Assembly (NCBI RefSeq): GCF_022836935.1 | Contig: NZ_CP083239.1 | Location: 496,001 to 560,000, forward strand | Source of the DNA: Ancylobacter polymorphus | GTDB taxonomy: Bacteria; Pseudomonadota; Alphaproteobacteria; Rhizobiales; Xanthobacteraceae | Length of the DNA: 64,000 nucleotides | Direction of reading: 5' to 3' | Shown here: one piece after another, positions 37,523 to 46,416 of the stretch | Numbering within the stretch: the stretch's first letter is position 1 | How the letters are laid out: the number at the start of each line of letters is the position of its first letter | Position numbers and translations under genes: made by a program | The notes under the pieces: generated by a model | What the model saw: only the letters and a program-made list of their open reading frames with translations | What the model was told of the DNA's origin: nothing | The model's database searches: none

Positions 37523-38632
37523 TCAGTCCTTCGGCTCGGTCTTGTCGATCTCGACATTTTCGGAGGGGATTTCCGCCCGGCCGAAGAACAGCCGGGCGAT
37601 GACCGGGATCGCCAGGGCAAGGCCGAGGAAGCGCATCAGATGGTGCGCGGCGACGAAGGCCGGGTCCATGCCGAGCACGAAGGCCATGATGGTCATCGCC
37701 TCCAGCGCGCCGGGCACATAGGACACCAGCACTTTGGGCAGCGGCTCGCCGGAGAGCCAGGCGCCGAGCACGGCGAAGGCCAGCGCGATCGCCGTGGCGA
37801 TCGCCAGCGCCGCCAACGAATCCACCAGGAAGTGGCGCAGCGTCGCCACGCGTGTGCCGGCGAAGCGGCTGCCGGTATTGGCGCCCAGCACCACGAAGCC
37901 GATGATGAGGAAGACGTCGGGCAGCCGCCCCTCGATCAGCCCGAAGCCGTGCACCAGCGCGCTCGCCAGCATCGCCCCGACCATGGCGCCGCCGGGAAAA
38001 CGGCTGCGCTCGGCGAGCAGCCCGCCGAAAATGCCGACGCCAAGCGAGGTGAGGAAGCTCGTCATGTCAGGCACCACGGGGGTGATGGGCAGCGTGCCGG
38101 AGGGCTCATGCCCCAGCCCGCCGATCGCCGCCGGCAGCAGCGCCACCAGCACGAACAGCCGCAGCGACTGGCCGAACACCACCCGCCGCGTGTCGGCGCC
38201 GGAGCTTTCCGCCATGACCAGCACGGTGGAGAGCGCGCCGGGCGCGGCGGCGAAGAAGGCGCTGCGCCGGTCCCAGCCGGCAACCTTCTCCAGATAGAAC
38301 ATCACCGCCACCATCATGACCGGCACGGAGGCCACCAGCACGCCCATCGTCACCGGCCAGGTGGTGATGCCACGCAGCGTCTCCGGCGTGATGGCCGAGC
38401 CCATCGAGGTGCCGAGGATCATGTAGACGCCGAGCCGGGTGTTCTTCTCCACCCCCACCGGCGCGCCGAGCAGGGCGGCCAGCGCGGTCGCCACCAAGGC
38501 GCCGGAGAGCCAGCCCGCCGGCATGGCGAGCCAGGCGAAGAAGCCGCCGCCGCCGAAGGCCAGGGCGAGCGTGCCGACATACCAGGCGTGGCGGCGGAGG
38601 GCGGGGGATTTCACGAAGGCGGGAAGCGGCAT
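37523..38632 (-). CDS. AbrB-family (PF05145) putative membrane transporter
   Basis: A 369-residue protein with about ten hydrophobic segments arranged as two repeats, each with the AbrB-duplication motif (MPAGWLSGALVATALAALLG and FPGGAMVGAMLASALVHGFG). Also typical are GTSMGSAITPETL and SYVPGALEAMTIMAF. The family is often labelled ammonia monooxygenase by error; it is a transporter family of unclear substrate. It is convergent with hemA and divergent from hemN. Confidence 0.85.
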   Translation of the reverse strand: MPLPAFVKSPALRRHAWYVGTLALAFGGGGFFAWLAMPAGWLSGALVATALAALLGAPVGVEKNTRLGVYMILGTSMGSAITPETLRGITTWPVTMGVLVASVPVMMVAVMFYLEKVAGWDRRSAFFAAAPGALSTVLVMAESSGADTRRVVFGQSLRLFVLVALLPAAIGGLGHEPSGTLPITPVVPDMTSFLTSLGVGIFGGLLAERSRFPGGAMVGAMLASALVHGFGLIEGRLPDVFLIIGFVVLGANTGSRFAGTRVATLRHFLVDSLAALAIATAIALAFAVLGAWLSGEPLPKVLVSYVPGALEAMTIMAFVLGMDPAFVAAHHLMRFLGLALAIPVIARLFFGRAEIPSENVEIDKTEPKD

Positions 38633-38706
38633 CGGGCGGAACCAGGGAACGGGAGCCCCCGGGCACGCCCGCAGGGCCTGCGCAAGAGCCCGCGACGCGG
38701 CGACAT

Positions 38707-38720
38707 TTGCGGCGGATCAA
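38707..38720. promoter_or_regulatory. FixK/Fnr-type box upstream of hemN
   Basis: TTGCGGCGGATCAA fits the FixK consensus TTG(A/C)-N6-(T/G)CAA exactly. Its centre is about 41 bp ahead of the hemN ATG. For class II activation (box centred near -41.5) transcription would begin at or next to the start codon, so the message could be leaderless. hemN is a classic FixK/FnrL target and fixK is encoded nearby. Binding is inferred. Confidence 0.65.
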
Positions 38721-38754
38721 TGCGACGAATGCCGGATCGGGTCAAATCCTCTCC

Positions 38755-40077
38755 ATGCATAACGCAACGCTCATCCATGCAGAGCGGGCCGTGCCCCGCT
38801 ACACCTCCTACCCCACCGCGCCGCATTTTACCGGCGCGATACGGGCCGGCGCGCATGCCGACTGGCTCGCCGTCCTGCCGGCTCAGGCGAGCGTCTCGCT
38901 CTATCTGCATGTGCCGTTCTGCCCGGCGCTGTGCTTCTATTGCGGCTGCACCACCAAGGCGACGCGGCGGCCGGAGCCGGTGGCGGCCTATGCGGACCGG
39001 CTGGAACGCGAGATCGACCTCGTCGCCGACCGCATCGGCGGGCGCCGCGTCACCCACATCGCCTGGGGCGGCGGCACGCCCAGCCTGCTGGGGCCGGAGC
39101 GGCTGCGCCGGCTCGGCGAAAAGCTCGCCGAGCGATTCGACTTCGATCACCTCGCCGAATACGCCTTCGAGCTCGACCCGCGCGAGACCGACGAGCCGCT
39201 CGCCGATGCGCTCGCCGCCATGGGGGTCGACCGCGTCAGCCTCGGCGTGCAGGATTTCAGCGTCCATGTGCAGAAGGCGATCGGCCGCATCCAGCCCTTC
39301 GCCACGGTGGAACGCGCCATGCGCCTGCTGCGCGACGCCGGCATCTCCTCGATCAATCTCGACCTGATGTACGGCCTGCCGCACCAGACCGAGCGCGACA
39401 TTCGCCGCACCACCCAGCTCGCCACGCTGCTGGCGCCGGAACGGCTCGCCCTGTTCGGCTATGCCCATGTGCCGTGGATGCGCGCCAACCAGAAGATGAT
39501 CGACGAGTCCGCCCTACCCGGCGCCGCCGAGCGGCTCGACCAGTCCGAAGCGGCGCGCGAGGTGCTGCTGGCCAATGGCTATGTCGCCGTGGGGCTCGAT
39601 CATTTCGCCCGCGCCGACGATGCGCTGGCGCGTGCGGCGGCGTCCGGCCAGCTGCGGCGCAATTTCCAGGGCTACACCGCCGACCAGGCGGACGTGCTCA
39701 TCGGCATGGGCGCCTCGGCGATCAGCCGCTTCCCGCAGGGTTTCACCCAGAACGCACCCGATGCCGCCTCCTATATGCGCGCCATCGACGAGGGCGGCTT
39801 CGCCACGGTGCGCGGCATCGCCTTTACCCCGGAGGACCGCCAGCGCGGCGCCCTCATCGAGCGGCTGATGTGCGACCTCGAAGTCGATCTCGATCCCTCG
39901 ACGCTGGCCGAGGCCGCCCCGCGTCTCGCCGGCCTCGCCGCCGACGGGCTGCTGACGCTGGAAGGCGGGCGCATCGCCATGACCCCCGGCGGGCGGCCCT
40001 TTGTACGCCTCGCGGCGGCGGCTCTGGACCACCGGCTGCAGAGCCAGACCACCGCGCGCCATTCCGCCGCCGTGTGA
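38755..40077 (+). CDS. hemN: Oxygen-independent coproporphyrinogen III oxidase
   Basis: Radical SAM enzyme making protoporphyrinogen IX under low oxygen; 440 residues. The 4Fe-4S ligands are C56, C60 and C63 in FCPALCFYCGC, with C65 following. RYTSYPTAPHF near the N-terminus, AWGGGTPSLL, and SLGVQDFSVHVQKAIGRIQ are family hallmarks that separate HemN from HemW. The ATG at 38755 starts the conserved region and follows a FixK box. It is convergent with fixK, with which it shares an intergenic terminator region. Confidence 0.95.
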   Translation: MHNATLIHAERAVPRYTSYPTAPHFTGAIRAGAHADWLAVLPAQASVSLYLHVPFCPALCFYCGCTTKATRRPEPVAAYADRLEREIDLVADRIGGRRVTHIAWGGGTPSLLGPERLRRLGEKLAERFDFDHLAEYAFELDPRETDEPLADALAAMGVDRVSLGVQDFSVHVQKAIGRIQPFATVERAMRLLRDAGISSINLDLMYGLPHQTERDIRRTTQLATLLAPERLALFGYAHVPWMRANQKMIDESALPGAAERLDQSEAAREVLLANGYVAVGLDHFARADDALARAAASGQLRRNFQGYTADQADVLIGMGASAISRFPQGFTQNAPDAASYMRAIDEGGFATVRGIAFTPEDRQRGALIERLMCDLEVDLDPSTLAEAAPRLAGLAADGLLTLEGGRIAMTPGGRPFVRLAAAALDHRLQSQTTARHSAAV

Positions 40078-40110
40078 TCGGTCGCGTCAGTCCGCCGGCG
40101 ATACCCCAAA

Positions 40111-40134
40111 AGAAAAGCGCCCTGCGAAGGGCGC
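40111..40134 (-). terminator. Intrinsic terminator of fixK
   Basis: Read on the minus strand, GCGCCCT and AGGGCGC pair around a 4-base loop and are followed by TTTTCTTTT, a textbook rho-independent terminator 58 bp after the fixK stop. On the plus strand it may also slow hemN transcription. Confidence 0.8.
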
Positions 40135-40191
40135 CCAGTTGCTGGAGGGCGTCGCCGCACGGGAAATGCGGCCCGCTGGAAAATCCGAGGG

Positions 40192-40833
40192 CTACAACGC
40201 CCCGGCGAGACGGCGCATGCTGCCGCGGTCCTGGATGCGGACCTCGTCGGCGCGCTGCAGCACCACGAGGCCGCGCCGCTTGAGTTCGGAAAAGGCCCGG
40301 CTCACCGTCTCCAGCGTCAGGCCGAGGAAATCGGCGATTTCCTGCCGCGTCATGGAAAGGTGCAACGTGCCGCCGACCATGCCCTCGGGCATCAGCCGCA
40401 GCAGGAAGAAGGCGACGCGCTCCAGCGCCGACATGCGGCCCAGCACCAGCGCATGGGAATGCATGACGCAGAGCTGCGCCTCGAAACGCCGCAGCAGCCG
40501 GGCCGCGAGCACCGGGTCGCGCTCCAGCGCGCTGCGGTCATGGGTGTTGATGGTGGCAGGGGTCAGCGTCTCGGCCGAGCAGGCATAGAGATCGCTGTGA
40601 GCGAGGCCGAACACGTCGCCGGGGCCGAGCAGTTCCACCACCTGGCGGCGCCCATCGGGCAGCAGCTTGCTCAGCATGACAGCGCCGTCGACCACTTCCA
40701 TGATGCGGCGGGCGGGATCGCCCTCATGCAGCACGGTGACATGGGCGGCGACCCGCATGGTCGGGCAATGCGCTTCGGTGCCATGGGGCGGGCGCACGGT
40801 GCCGCCGGTGCGTTCGTCGATGATCTGTCGCAT
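40192..40833 (-). CDS. fixK: Crp/Fnr-family regulator, FixK type
   Basis: Transcription factor of 213 residues. A cyclic-nucleotide-like barrel (VLHEGDPARRIMEVVDGAVM, LLGPGDVFGLA) precedes a winged HTH with the Fnr/FixK recognition helix (MTRQEIADFLGLTLETVSRA). It lacks the N-terminal Cys cluster that binds Fe-S in Fnr, so oxygen input must come via FixLJ, as for FixK. The ATG at 40833 has GGAGCGAG upstream; a TTG at 40878 was rejected because it overlaps a FixK box. Likely targets include hemN. Confidence 0.86.
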   Translation of the reverse strand: MRQIIDERTGGTVRPPHGTEAHCPTMRVAAHVTVLHEGDPARRIMEVVDGAVMLSKLLPDGRRQVVELLGPGDVFGLAHSDLYACSAETLTPATINTHDRSALERDPVLAARLLRRFEAQLCVMHSHALVLGRMSALERVAFFLLRLMPEGMVGGTLHLSMTRQEIADFLGLTLETVSRAFSELKRRGLVVLQRADEVRIQDRGSMRRLAGAL

Positions 40834-40851
40834 CTGTCTCGCTCCACCCCT

Positions 40852-40865
40852 TTGATCTTGCGCAA
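40852..40865. promoter_or_regulatory. FixK/Fnr-type box in the fixK promoter
   Basis: TTGATCTTGCGCAA (reverse complement TTGCGCAAGATCAA) fits TTG(A/C)-N6-(T/G)CAA. Its centre is only about 25 bp ahead of the fixK ATG, near where the promoter -10 or transcription start should be, so it more likely mediates repression (negative autoregulation) than activation. Inferred. Confidence 0.6.
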
Positions 40866-40965
40866 GGCTAAAGGGCAAAGAGCGGCGGCACAGTTCGGTG
40901 GGCTGCGTAAGTGACTTTCCGGAAGCGCGCCGACGATGTTTCGGCCGCGCGCCGATTCCCGCGCC

Positions 40966-41361
40966 TCAGGCGTGCGGCAGCACCCGGGCGATGGCGTCGA
41001 CATCGAGCGGCTTGCGCATCACCCCGTCCGGCACAAGGCCGCGCAGCTGGTGATCGATGAAGCCCTGCGACTGGCCGGTGATGACCACCACGCGCGGCGG
41101 CGCGGCGAGGTTCAGCAGCCAGCGCACCAGCTGCGCGCCCGGTATGCCGGGCAGGCTGAGATCGACGATCACGGTATCCCCACCCTCGGGCACCGGTCCC
41201 TTGAACAGGCTTTCGGCGTCGCGATGGGAGACCACGTCGTGGCCGATATTGCGCAGGATGAGGGCGAGCGAATCGCTCACACCGGCATCATCCTCGACCA
41301 CGTGAACACGCAAGGGCTCTCTCCCACGGTTTTCGCTGACAGTGGAAAAGCGCACCGGCAT
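40966..41361 (-). CDS. Single-domain response regulator
   Basis: A receiver domain without output domain, about 131 residues. Acidic pair in VHVVEDDAG, phospho-acceptor D67 in VIVDLSLPG, switch Thr in VVVITGQS and Lys in VMRKPLD are all present. It lies between fixJ and fixK on the same strand, so it may be a phosphate sink or an alternative FixL partner. The start is uncertain: ATG at 41361 gives a roughly 17-residue unconserved N-terminal extension, and a downstream TTG before RVHVVEDD is possible. Confidence 0.82.
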   Translation of the reverse strand: MPVRFSTVSENRGREPLRVHVVEDDAGVSDSLALILRNIGHDVVSHRDAESLFKGPVPEGGDTVIVDLSLPGIPGAQLVRWLLNLAAPPRVVVITGQSQGFIDHQLRGLVPDGVMRKPLDVDAIARVLPHA

Positions 41362-41425
41362 CAGCAATTCGTAGGGATGCGTAGACGGCCGCGTCGTGCA
41401 CGGGCGCGACGAGGCGGACTCAGGC

Positions 41426-42043
41426 TCAGTCCCGCATATCCTTCAGCACGATGCGCACGAGATCGGCGGCGTTCTTGGCGCCGAGCTTTTCCATGATGCG
41501 GGCGCGGTGCACCTCGATGGTGCGCGGCGAGATGCCCAGCGTGCGGCCCGCTTCCTTGTTGGAGGCGCCAGAGGCGATCTGCACCAGCACCTCCCGCTCG
41601 CGCGGGGTCAAGAGGTCGTGGCCGGGGAAATGCGCGGTGAGCAGGTCGCCCGGCTCCGCCGAGGCCCGCCGTCCATGCGCGGCGATGGCGTCACGCACCC
41701 GCTCCAGCACGGTGTCGGCGTCGAACGGCTTCTCGATGAAGTCGAGCGCCCCGTGGCGGATGGCGTCCACCGCCATGGGAATGTCGCCCTGGCCGGAAAT
41801 GATGAAGATCGGCGCCGGGTAGCGGTCGGCTTCCAGCTCTTTCAGAATGTCGAGCCCGGAGCGGCCGGGCATGTGAACGTCCAGCACGATGCAGGACGGC
41901 ACATGGCCGCGCGCCACGGCGAGAAAGGCCGCGCCGTCGGAGAAGCCGCGCACATGGTAGCCCTCTAAGCTGAGCACGAGAGAAAGCGCATCGCGCACCG
42001 CCGGATCGTCGTCGACGATGAAGACCTCACCCAGATGTGCCAT
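41426..42043 (-). CDS. fixJ: Two-component response regulator FixJ
   Basis: A 205-residue NarL/FixJ-type regulator: receiver domain with DDD at 11-13, D55 in CIVLDVHMPG, and Lys in FIEKPFD; then a LuxR-type HTH (LTPREREVLVQIASGASNKE, LGISPRTIEVHRARIMEKLG). FIEKPFD and EVHRARIMEK are typical of FixJ. It is 12 bp after fixL and upstream of fixK, the known fixLJ-fixK arrangement, so phospho-FixJ probably drives fixK. Confidence 0.92.
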   Translation of the reverse strand: MAHLGEVFIVDDDPAVRDALSLVLSLEGYHVRGFSDGAAFLAVARGHVPSCIVLDVHMPGRSGLDILKELEADRYPAPIFIISGQGDIPMAVDAIRHGALDFIEKPFDADTVLERVRDAIAAHGRRASAEPGDLLTAHFPGHDLLTPREREVLVQIASGASNKEAGRTLGISPRTIEVHRARIMEKLGAKNAADLVRIVLKDMRD

Positions 42044-42055
42044 TCACGGCTCTCC

Positions 42056-43231
42056 TCACCCGACCTCGTCCGGCACCGGCGCCGCCGGCAGCACCAGCGT
42101 GAAGCACGCGCCCCTGCCATTGCCGCCGGGATCGACCAGCAGGTCTCCCCCGTGGTTCTGGGCGATCGTCCGCGAAATCGCAAGGCCGAGCCCCATACCG
42201 CGACGTTTTGAACTAGCGAAGGCCTCGAACAGCTTGGGCAGCGCTTCGGGCGCGATGCCGGGGCCGTTGTCCTGCACTTCCAGCCGGACGCTGCCGTCGC
42301 TGGCAAGGGTGCGGATGCGGATCGCCGGATCGGGCGCGCCGGCGGCGGCCTCGATGGCGTTGCGCACCAGATTGACCACGATCTGCTGCACCTGCACCGG
42401 ATCGACCGAGACCGGCGGCAGGTTCTGCCCCGGCTCGCGCTCGATGCGGATGCGGTGGCGCTGGCCGAGCAAGGTGAGGTCGATCGCCTCGTCGATCAGC
42501 GGGTCGAGCGCGCGCGCATGGCGCTCGGGGTCGCGCTTCTCCACGAATTGACGCATGCGCTGGATGATGTGGCCGGCCCGCTCGGCCTCGCCCGCCGCCT
42601 TGTCGAGAATATCCCCCACCACGGTGACGATATCGACGCCACGGCTATGGGCGCGGCGGATCGCCTGCAGATAGAGCATCAGCGCGGTCAGCGGCTGGTT
42701 CAGCTCATGGGCGATGGCGGCGCCCATCTCGTCGATGGCGGAGACGCGGGCGAGATGGACGAGTTCGCTCTGCAGATCGGCGAGGCGCTGCTCGCTTTCC
42801 TTGCGCGGGCGCAGGTCACGCAGAATGCCGATGAACTGCCGCCCTTCCGGCGTCGCCGCCTCGCCGACCGAGAGTTCCAGCGGAAACACCGTGCCATCGG
42901 CATGCCGGCCCTGCACCTCGCGGCCGATGCCGATGATCTTCTTCACCCCGGTGCGGATATAGCTGCCGACATAGGCGTCGTGCTGGCGCGCATAGTCGCT
43001 CGGCATCACCAGCTTGACGTTCTGGCCCACCGCCTCGGCGGCGGCGATGCCGAACATCTTCTCGCAGGCCTTGTTGAAAATGAGGATGCGGGCATGCTCG
43101 TCGATGACGATGATGCCATCGGCCGCCGTGTCCAGCACCGACAGCAGCCGCGCCTCCGACACCGTCGGCGGGTGCGGCGAGGTTTCGGGTGAAGCGGAGG
43201 GCGGCGCCGGCGGGGAGGCAAAATCCTTCAT
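42056..43231 (-). CDS. fixL: Oxygen-sensor histidine kinase FixL (heme PAS)
   Basis: Soluble kinase of 391 residues: one PAS domain (about 27-140) then HisKA and HATPase domains. The PAS domain has the FixL heme-pocket pattern: proximal His H84 in ARQHDAYVGSY (equivalent to H200 of Bradyrhizobium FixL) and KKIIGIGRE, whose I and R align with I215 and R220 that sense oxygen. The kinase has H175 in IAHELNQPL, then NLVRNAIEAA, DNGPGIAPE and GMGLGLAISRTI. It lacks membrane segments and a second PAS, and R206/H214 are replaced by S and K; Sinorhizobium FixL also lacks H214. It heads the fixL-fixJ-regulator-fixK run. Confidence 0.92.
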   Translation of the reverse strand: MKDFASPPAPPSASPETSPHPPTVSEARLLSVLDTAADGIIVIDEHARILIFNKACEKMFGIAAAEAVGQNVKLVMPSDYARQHDAYVGSYIRTGVKKIIGIGREVQGRHADGTVFPLELSVGEAATPEGRQFIGILRDLRPRKESEQRLADLQSELVHLARVSAIDEMGAAIAHELNQPLTALMLYLQAIRRAHSRGVDIVTVVGDILDKAAGEAERAGHIIQRMRQFVEKRDPERHARALDPLIDEAIDLTLLGQRHRIRIEREPGQNLPPVSVDPVQVQQIVVNLVRNAIEAAAGAPDPAIRIRTLASDGSVRLEVQDNGPGIAPEALPKLFEAFASSKRRGMGLGLAISRTIAQNHGGDLLVDPGGNGRGACFTLVLPAAPVPDEVG

Positions 43232-43309
43232 GATTTCAGTGTGCTCCCGCCACCCGCCCGCCGCAACCGGCCGTTGCGCGATTTCGCCGGCGCCGGCGGC
43301 GCGGACAAC

Positions 43310-44524
43310 TCATTTCTGCAGCCAGCGCACGAGCCGGTCGGTCGCCTCCGTCATCTGCGCCTCGCCGCGGGCGAAGCACAGGCGGATATAGTTCTCTCCG
43401 CCCGGGCCGAAGGCCGTGCCGGGGGCGAGGCCGATGCCCGCCTCGTCCACGAGCTTTAGCGCGAGGGCGCGCATGTCCGGCTCGCCCTCGACGCCGAAGA
43501 ACATGTAGAACGCCCCCGGCGGCGTGGCGAAGCGCACGCGGTTGGAGGAGGCGAGCCCCTTCGCCACGATGTCGCGCCCGCGCCGCGCCCGCTCGATCTG
43601 GTGGGCGACGAAGCTCTCGCCGCGCTCCAGCGCCGCCACGCCCGCCCGCTGCATGAAGGCGGCGACGCCGGAGGTGGAATACTGGATCAGGTTCTCCAGC
43701 ACCGGGCCGAGCGAGGGATGCGCCTCGATCCAGCCGAGCCGCCAGCCGGTCATCGCCCAGTTCTTGGAGAAGGTCTGGACGAAGAGGATGCGGTCGTCCT
43801 CCGCCATCACGTCGTGGAAGGAGGGGGCGAGGGCCGGGCCGCCCTCCTCCGCGTCGTAGAAGAAGCGGCCATAGATCTCGTCGGCGACGATCCACAGCCC
43901 GTGCCGGCGGGCGATGTCGAGCACGCCGCGCAACGTGTCCGCTGAGGCGACGAAGCCGGTCGGGTTGGCCGGCGAGTTGATGAAGATCACCCGCGTGCGC
44001 GGCGTCACCGCGCTCTCCAGCCGGTCGAGATCAAGCCAGAAGCCGCGAGTCTCATCGAAGGAGAAGGGCACGAACACCGGCCGCGCGCCCACCACCTCGG
44101 CCGCCGCGGCGGCATTGGGCCAGGAGGGCGAGGGAATGAGGATTTCCTCGCCGGCCGACAGAGTGAGCGCCAGCGCCACCTGGATCGCCTGCATGCCGGA
44201 GCCGGTGACGTAATAGCGCTCGGGGTCGTCGGCCACGCCATAGAGCCGGTGCATGTAGCCGGCAATGGCCGCGCGCAGTTCCGGTATGCCGCGCTGCCAG
44301 GTGTAGAAGGTCTCGCCCGCCGCCAGCGAGCGCGTCGCCGCCTCGCTGATGAAGGCGGGGGTCGGCAGGTCGCCCTCGCCGGCCCAGAGCGGGATCAGCC
44401 CCTCTTTGCGGCGGCCGTAATTCATCACCTCGACAATGCCGCTTTCCGGCAGGGACAGGGCCTGCGGGCGGATGTGATCGAGCAGCGAGGGCGCGGGAAG
44501 GTAGGGTGCGGCGTCGGCGGACAT
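43310..44524 (-). CDS. Class I/II PLP-dependent aminotransferase
   Basis: A 404-residue fold-type I aminotransferase of the AspC family. Seen: WAGEGDLPTPAFI, YYVTGSGMQAIQVALALTL, INSPANPTGF, the DEIYGRF aspartate/tyrosine pair, the PLP lysine K254 in TFSKNWAMTGWRLGW, and C-terminal YIRLCFA with the carboxylate Arg. Substrate is not predictable. The ATG at 44524 gives a normal length. It stands alone between fixL and the rhamnose operon. Confidence 0.9.
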   Translation of the reverse strand: MSADAAPYLPAPSLLDHIRPQALSLPESGIVEVMNYGRRKEGLIPLWAGEGDLPTPAFISEAATRSLAAGETFYTWQRGIPELRAAIAGYMHRLYGVADDPERYYVTGSGMQAIQVALALTLSAGEEILIPSPSWPNAAAAAEVVGARPVFVPFSFDETRGFWLDLDRLESAVTPRTRVIFINSPANPTGFVASADTLRGVLDIARRHGLWIVADEIYGRFFYDAEEGGPALAPSFHDVMAEDDRILFVQTFSKNWAMTGWRLGWIEAHPSLGPVLENLIQYSTSGVAAFMQRAGVAALERGESFVAHQIERARRGRDIVAKGLASSNRVRFATPPGAFYMFFGVEGEPDMRALALKLVDEAGIGLAPGTAFGPGGENYIRLCFARGEAQMTEATDRLVRWLQK

Positions 44525-44634
44525 GAGGGGAACCTGGGAAAGGGCGGGACGCCAGTCTACAACCGGGAGACGGCGCCCCCTCATTCAAAGAGGTGAAGCG
44601 GCGATGAAAAAAGGCGATGGATCGCGCCGCCCGC

Positions 44635-45507
44635 TCAGCCGGCTTCCTCCGCGACGCGCAGCAGATAGGCGCCATAGGCCGATTTCTTCTGCGCCTCGCC
44701 GAGCGCGCGCAGCTGCGCGGCATCGATGAAGCCGGCGCGGAAGGCGACCTCCTCCGGCGAGGCGATGCGCAGGCCCTGCCGGCTTTCGAGAATCTGCACG
44801 AACTGCGCCGCCTCGATCAGCGATTCCGGCGTGCCGGTGTCGAGCCAGGCGAAGCCCCGGCCCATCATCAGCACGTCGAGCTCGCCCCGCTCCATATAGG
44901 CGCGGTTCACATCGGTGATCTCGATCTCGCCGCGCGCCGAGGGTTTCAGCCCGGCGGCGATCTCCACCACCCGGTTGTCGTAGAAATAGAGCCCCGTCAC
45001 GGCGAGATTGGAGCGTGGGACGGCGGGCTTTTCCTCGATCGAGATCACCTTGCCGCCCGGCCCCATTTCCACCACGCCGTAGCGCTCGGGGTCCTTGACG
45101 GGGTAGCCGAACACGGTGGCGCCGGTCTCACGCGCTGCTGCCTTGCCGAGCAGTTCCGGCAGGCCGTGGCCGAAGAACAGATTGTCGCCCAGCACCAGCG
45201 CCACGGGGTCGTCGCCGATGAAATCCCGCCCGACGAGGAAGGCATCCGCCAGCCCGCGCGGGCTGTCCTGCACGGCGTAGCTGAGCCGCAGGCCGAATTG
45301 AGCGCCGTCGCCCAGCAGCTTCTGGAACAGCGGGCTGTCATGCGGCGTGGTGATGACCAGAATGTCCCGGATACCCGCCATCATCAGCGTGGTGAGGGGA
45401 TAGTAGATCATCGGCTTGTCATAGACCGGCAGCAGCTGCTTCGACACCACGAGGGTGATCGGGTGGAGCCGCGTGCCGGAACCGCCGGCGAGGATGATGC
45501 CCTTCAT
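44635..45507 (-). CDS. rfbA: Glucose-1-phosphate thymidylyltransferase
   Basis: Forms dTDP-glucose from dTTP and glucose 1-phosphate, the first step to dTDP-L-rhamnose. The 290-residue product has the nucleotidyltransferase signature [38 protein letters not shown], and [11 protein letters not shown]. The ATG at 45507 begins MKGIILAGG. It is last in the rfbC-rfbB-rfbD-rfbA operon. Confidence 0.96.
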   Translation of the reverse strand: MKGIILAGGSGTRLHPITLVVSKQLLPVYDKPMIYYPLTTLMMAGIRDILVITTPHDSPLFQKLLGDGAQFGLRLSYAVQDSPRGLADAFLVGRDFIGDDPVALVLGDNLFFGHGLPELLGKAAARETGATVFGYPVKDPERYGVVEMGPGGKVISIEEKPAVPRSNLAVTGLYFYDNRVVEIAAGLKPSARGEIEITDVNRAYMERGELDVLMMGRGFAWLDTGTPESLIEAAQFVQILESRQGLRIASPEEVAFRAGFIDAAQLRALGEAQKKSAYGAYLLRVAEEAG

Positions 45508-45528
45508 AGGTGTCCGTGTCCTGTGCAA

Positions 45529-46416
45529 TCAGCCGGCCGGCGAGGCGAGAAGCGTGTCGACCACCTCGACCACCCGGTCCTGCCACGGCGCGGCACGGAA
45601 GCCGCTGGCCTGCGCGAAGGCCACGCTGGAAAGCTCCGAATTGGCCGGGCGGCGCGCCGGGGTGGGGTAGTCCGCTGTCGTGATCGGCACGATCTCGGGA
45701 TGGCGGCCAGTATGCAGACCCGCCCGTTCGACGATGGCCCTGGCGAAGTCGAACCAGGTCGTCGCCCCGCTGCCGGCGAGGTGATAGGTGGTCGGGGCGA
45801 GCGTGCCGGCGGCGAGCAGGGGTGCGGCGGCCAGCAGCCCATCGGCGATGTCGCGCGTCGCGGTCGGGCAGCCGCGCTGGTCGGCGACGATGGTCAGCCG
45901 GTCGCGCTCGGCGGCGAGCCGCAGCATGGTCTTGAGAAAATTGGCGCCATGGACGCCATAGACCCAGGAGGTGCGGATGATGAGATGGCGCGCCAGCGCG
46001 GCGCGCACCGCCCGCTCGCCCTCTTCCTTCGAGGCGCCATAGACGCCGAGCGGGGCGACGGGATCGGTCTCGACATAGGCGCCCTGCTTGGTGCCGTCGA
46101 ACACATAGTCGGTGGAGAGATGGATCAGTGCCGCGCCCTGTTCGGCGCAGGCCTGCGCGATCAGGCCCGGGGCCGCCGCATTGATGAGATGCGCGCGCTC
46201 CGGCTCGCTTTCGGCGCGGTCCACCGCCGTATAGGCGGCGGCGTTGATCACCACTTCCGGCCGGGCGGTGGCCAGCGCCCGCGTGAGCGCGGCGGCGTCC
46301 GTAATGTCGAGCCCAGCATGGTCGAGCGCCACCAGCTCATGGCCGGCGCCCGCCGCCTGCGCCGCGATTTCGCGGCCGACCTGCCCGCCGGCGCCGAGGA
46401 GCAGAAGCCGGGTCAT
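45529..46416 (-). CDS. rfbD: dTDP-4-dehydrorhamnose reductase
   Basis: Final step of dTDP-L-rhamnose synthesis, NAD(P)H-dependent; 295 residues. Short-chain dehydrogenase fold: [41 protein letters not shown], and YGASKEEGE with the catalytic Tyr-Lys pair. The ATG overlaps the rfbB stop by 4 bp, fixing the start. Confidence 0.95.
   Translation of the reverse strand: MTRLLLLGAGGQVGREIAAQAAGAGHELVALDHAGLDITDAAALTRALATARPEVVINAAAYTAVDRAESEPERAHLINAAAPGLIAQACAEQGAALIHLSTDYVFDGTKQGAYVETDPVAPLGVYGASKEEGERAVRAALARHLIIRTSWVYGVHGANFLKTMLRLAAERDRLTIVADQRGCPTATRDIADGLLAAAPLLAAGTLAPTTYHLAGSGATTWFDFARAIVERAGLHTGRHPEIVPITTADYPTPARRPANSELSSVAFAQASGFRAAPWQDRVVEVVDTLLASPAG

Noticed and set aside
42056..43231. 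First impression that FixL had lost its heme histidine, because Lys replaces His in the PH-IIGIGR segment
   Set aside because: That position is H214, which is also absent in Sinorhizobium FixL. The true proximal ligand (H200 equivalent) is present as H84 in RQHDAY.
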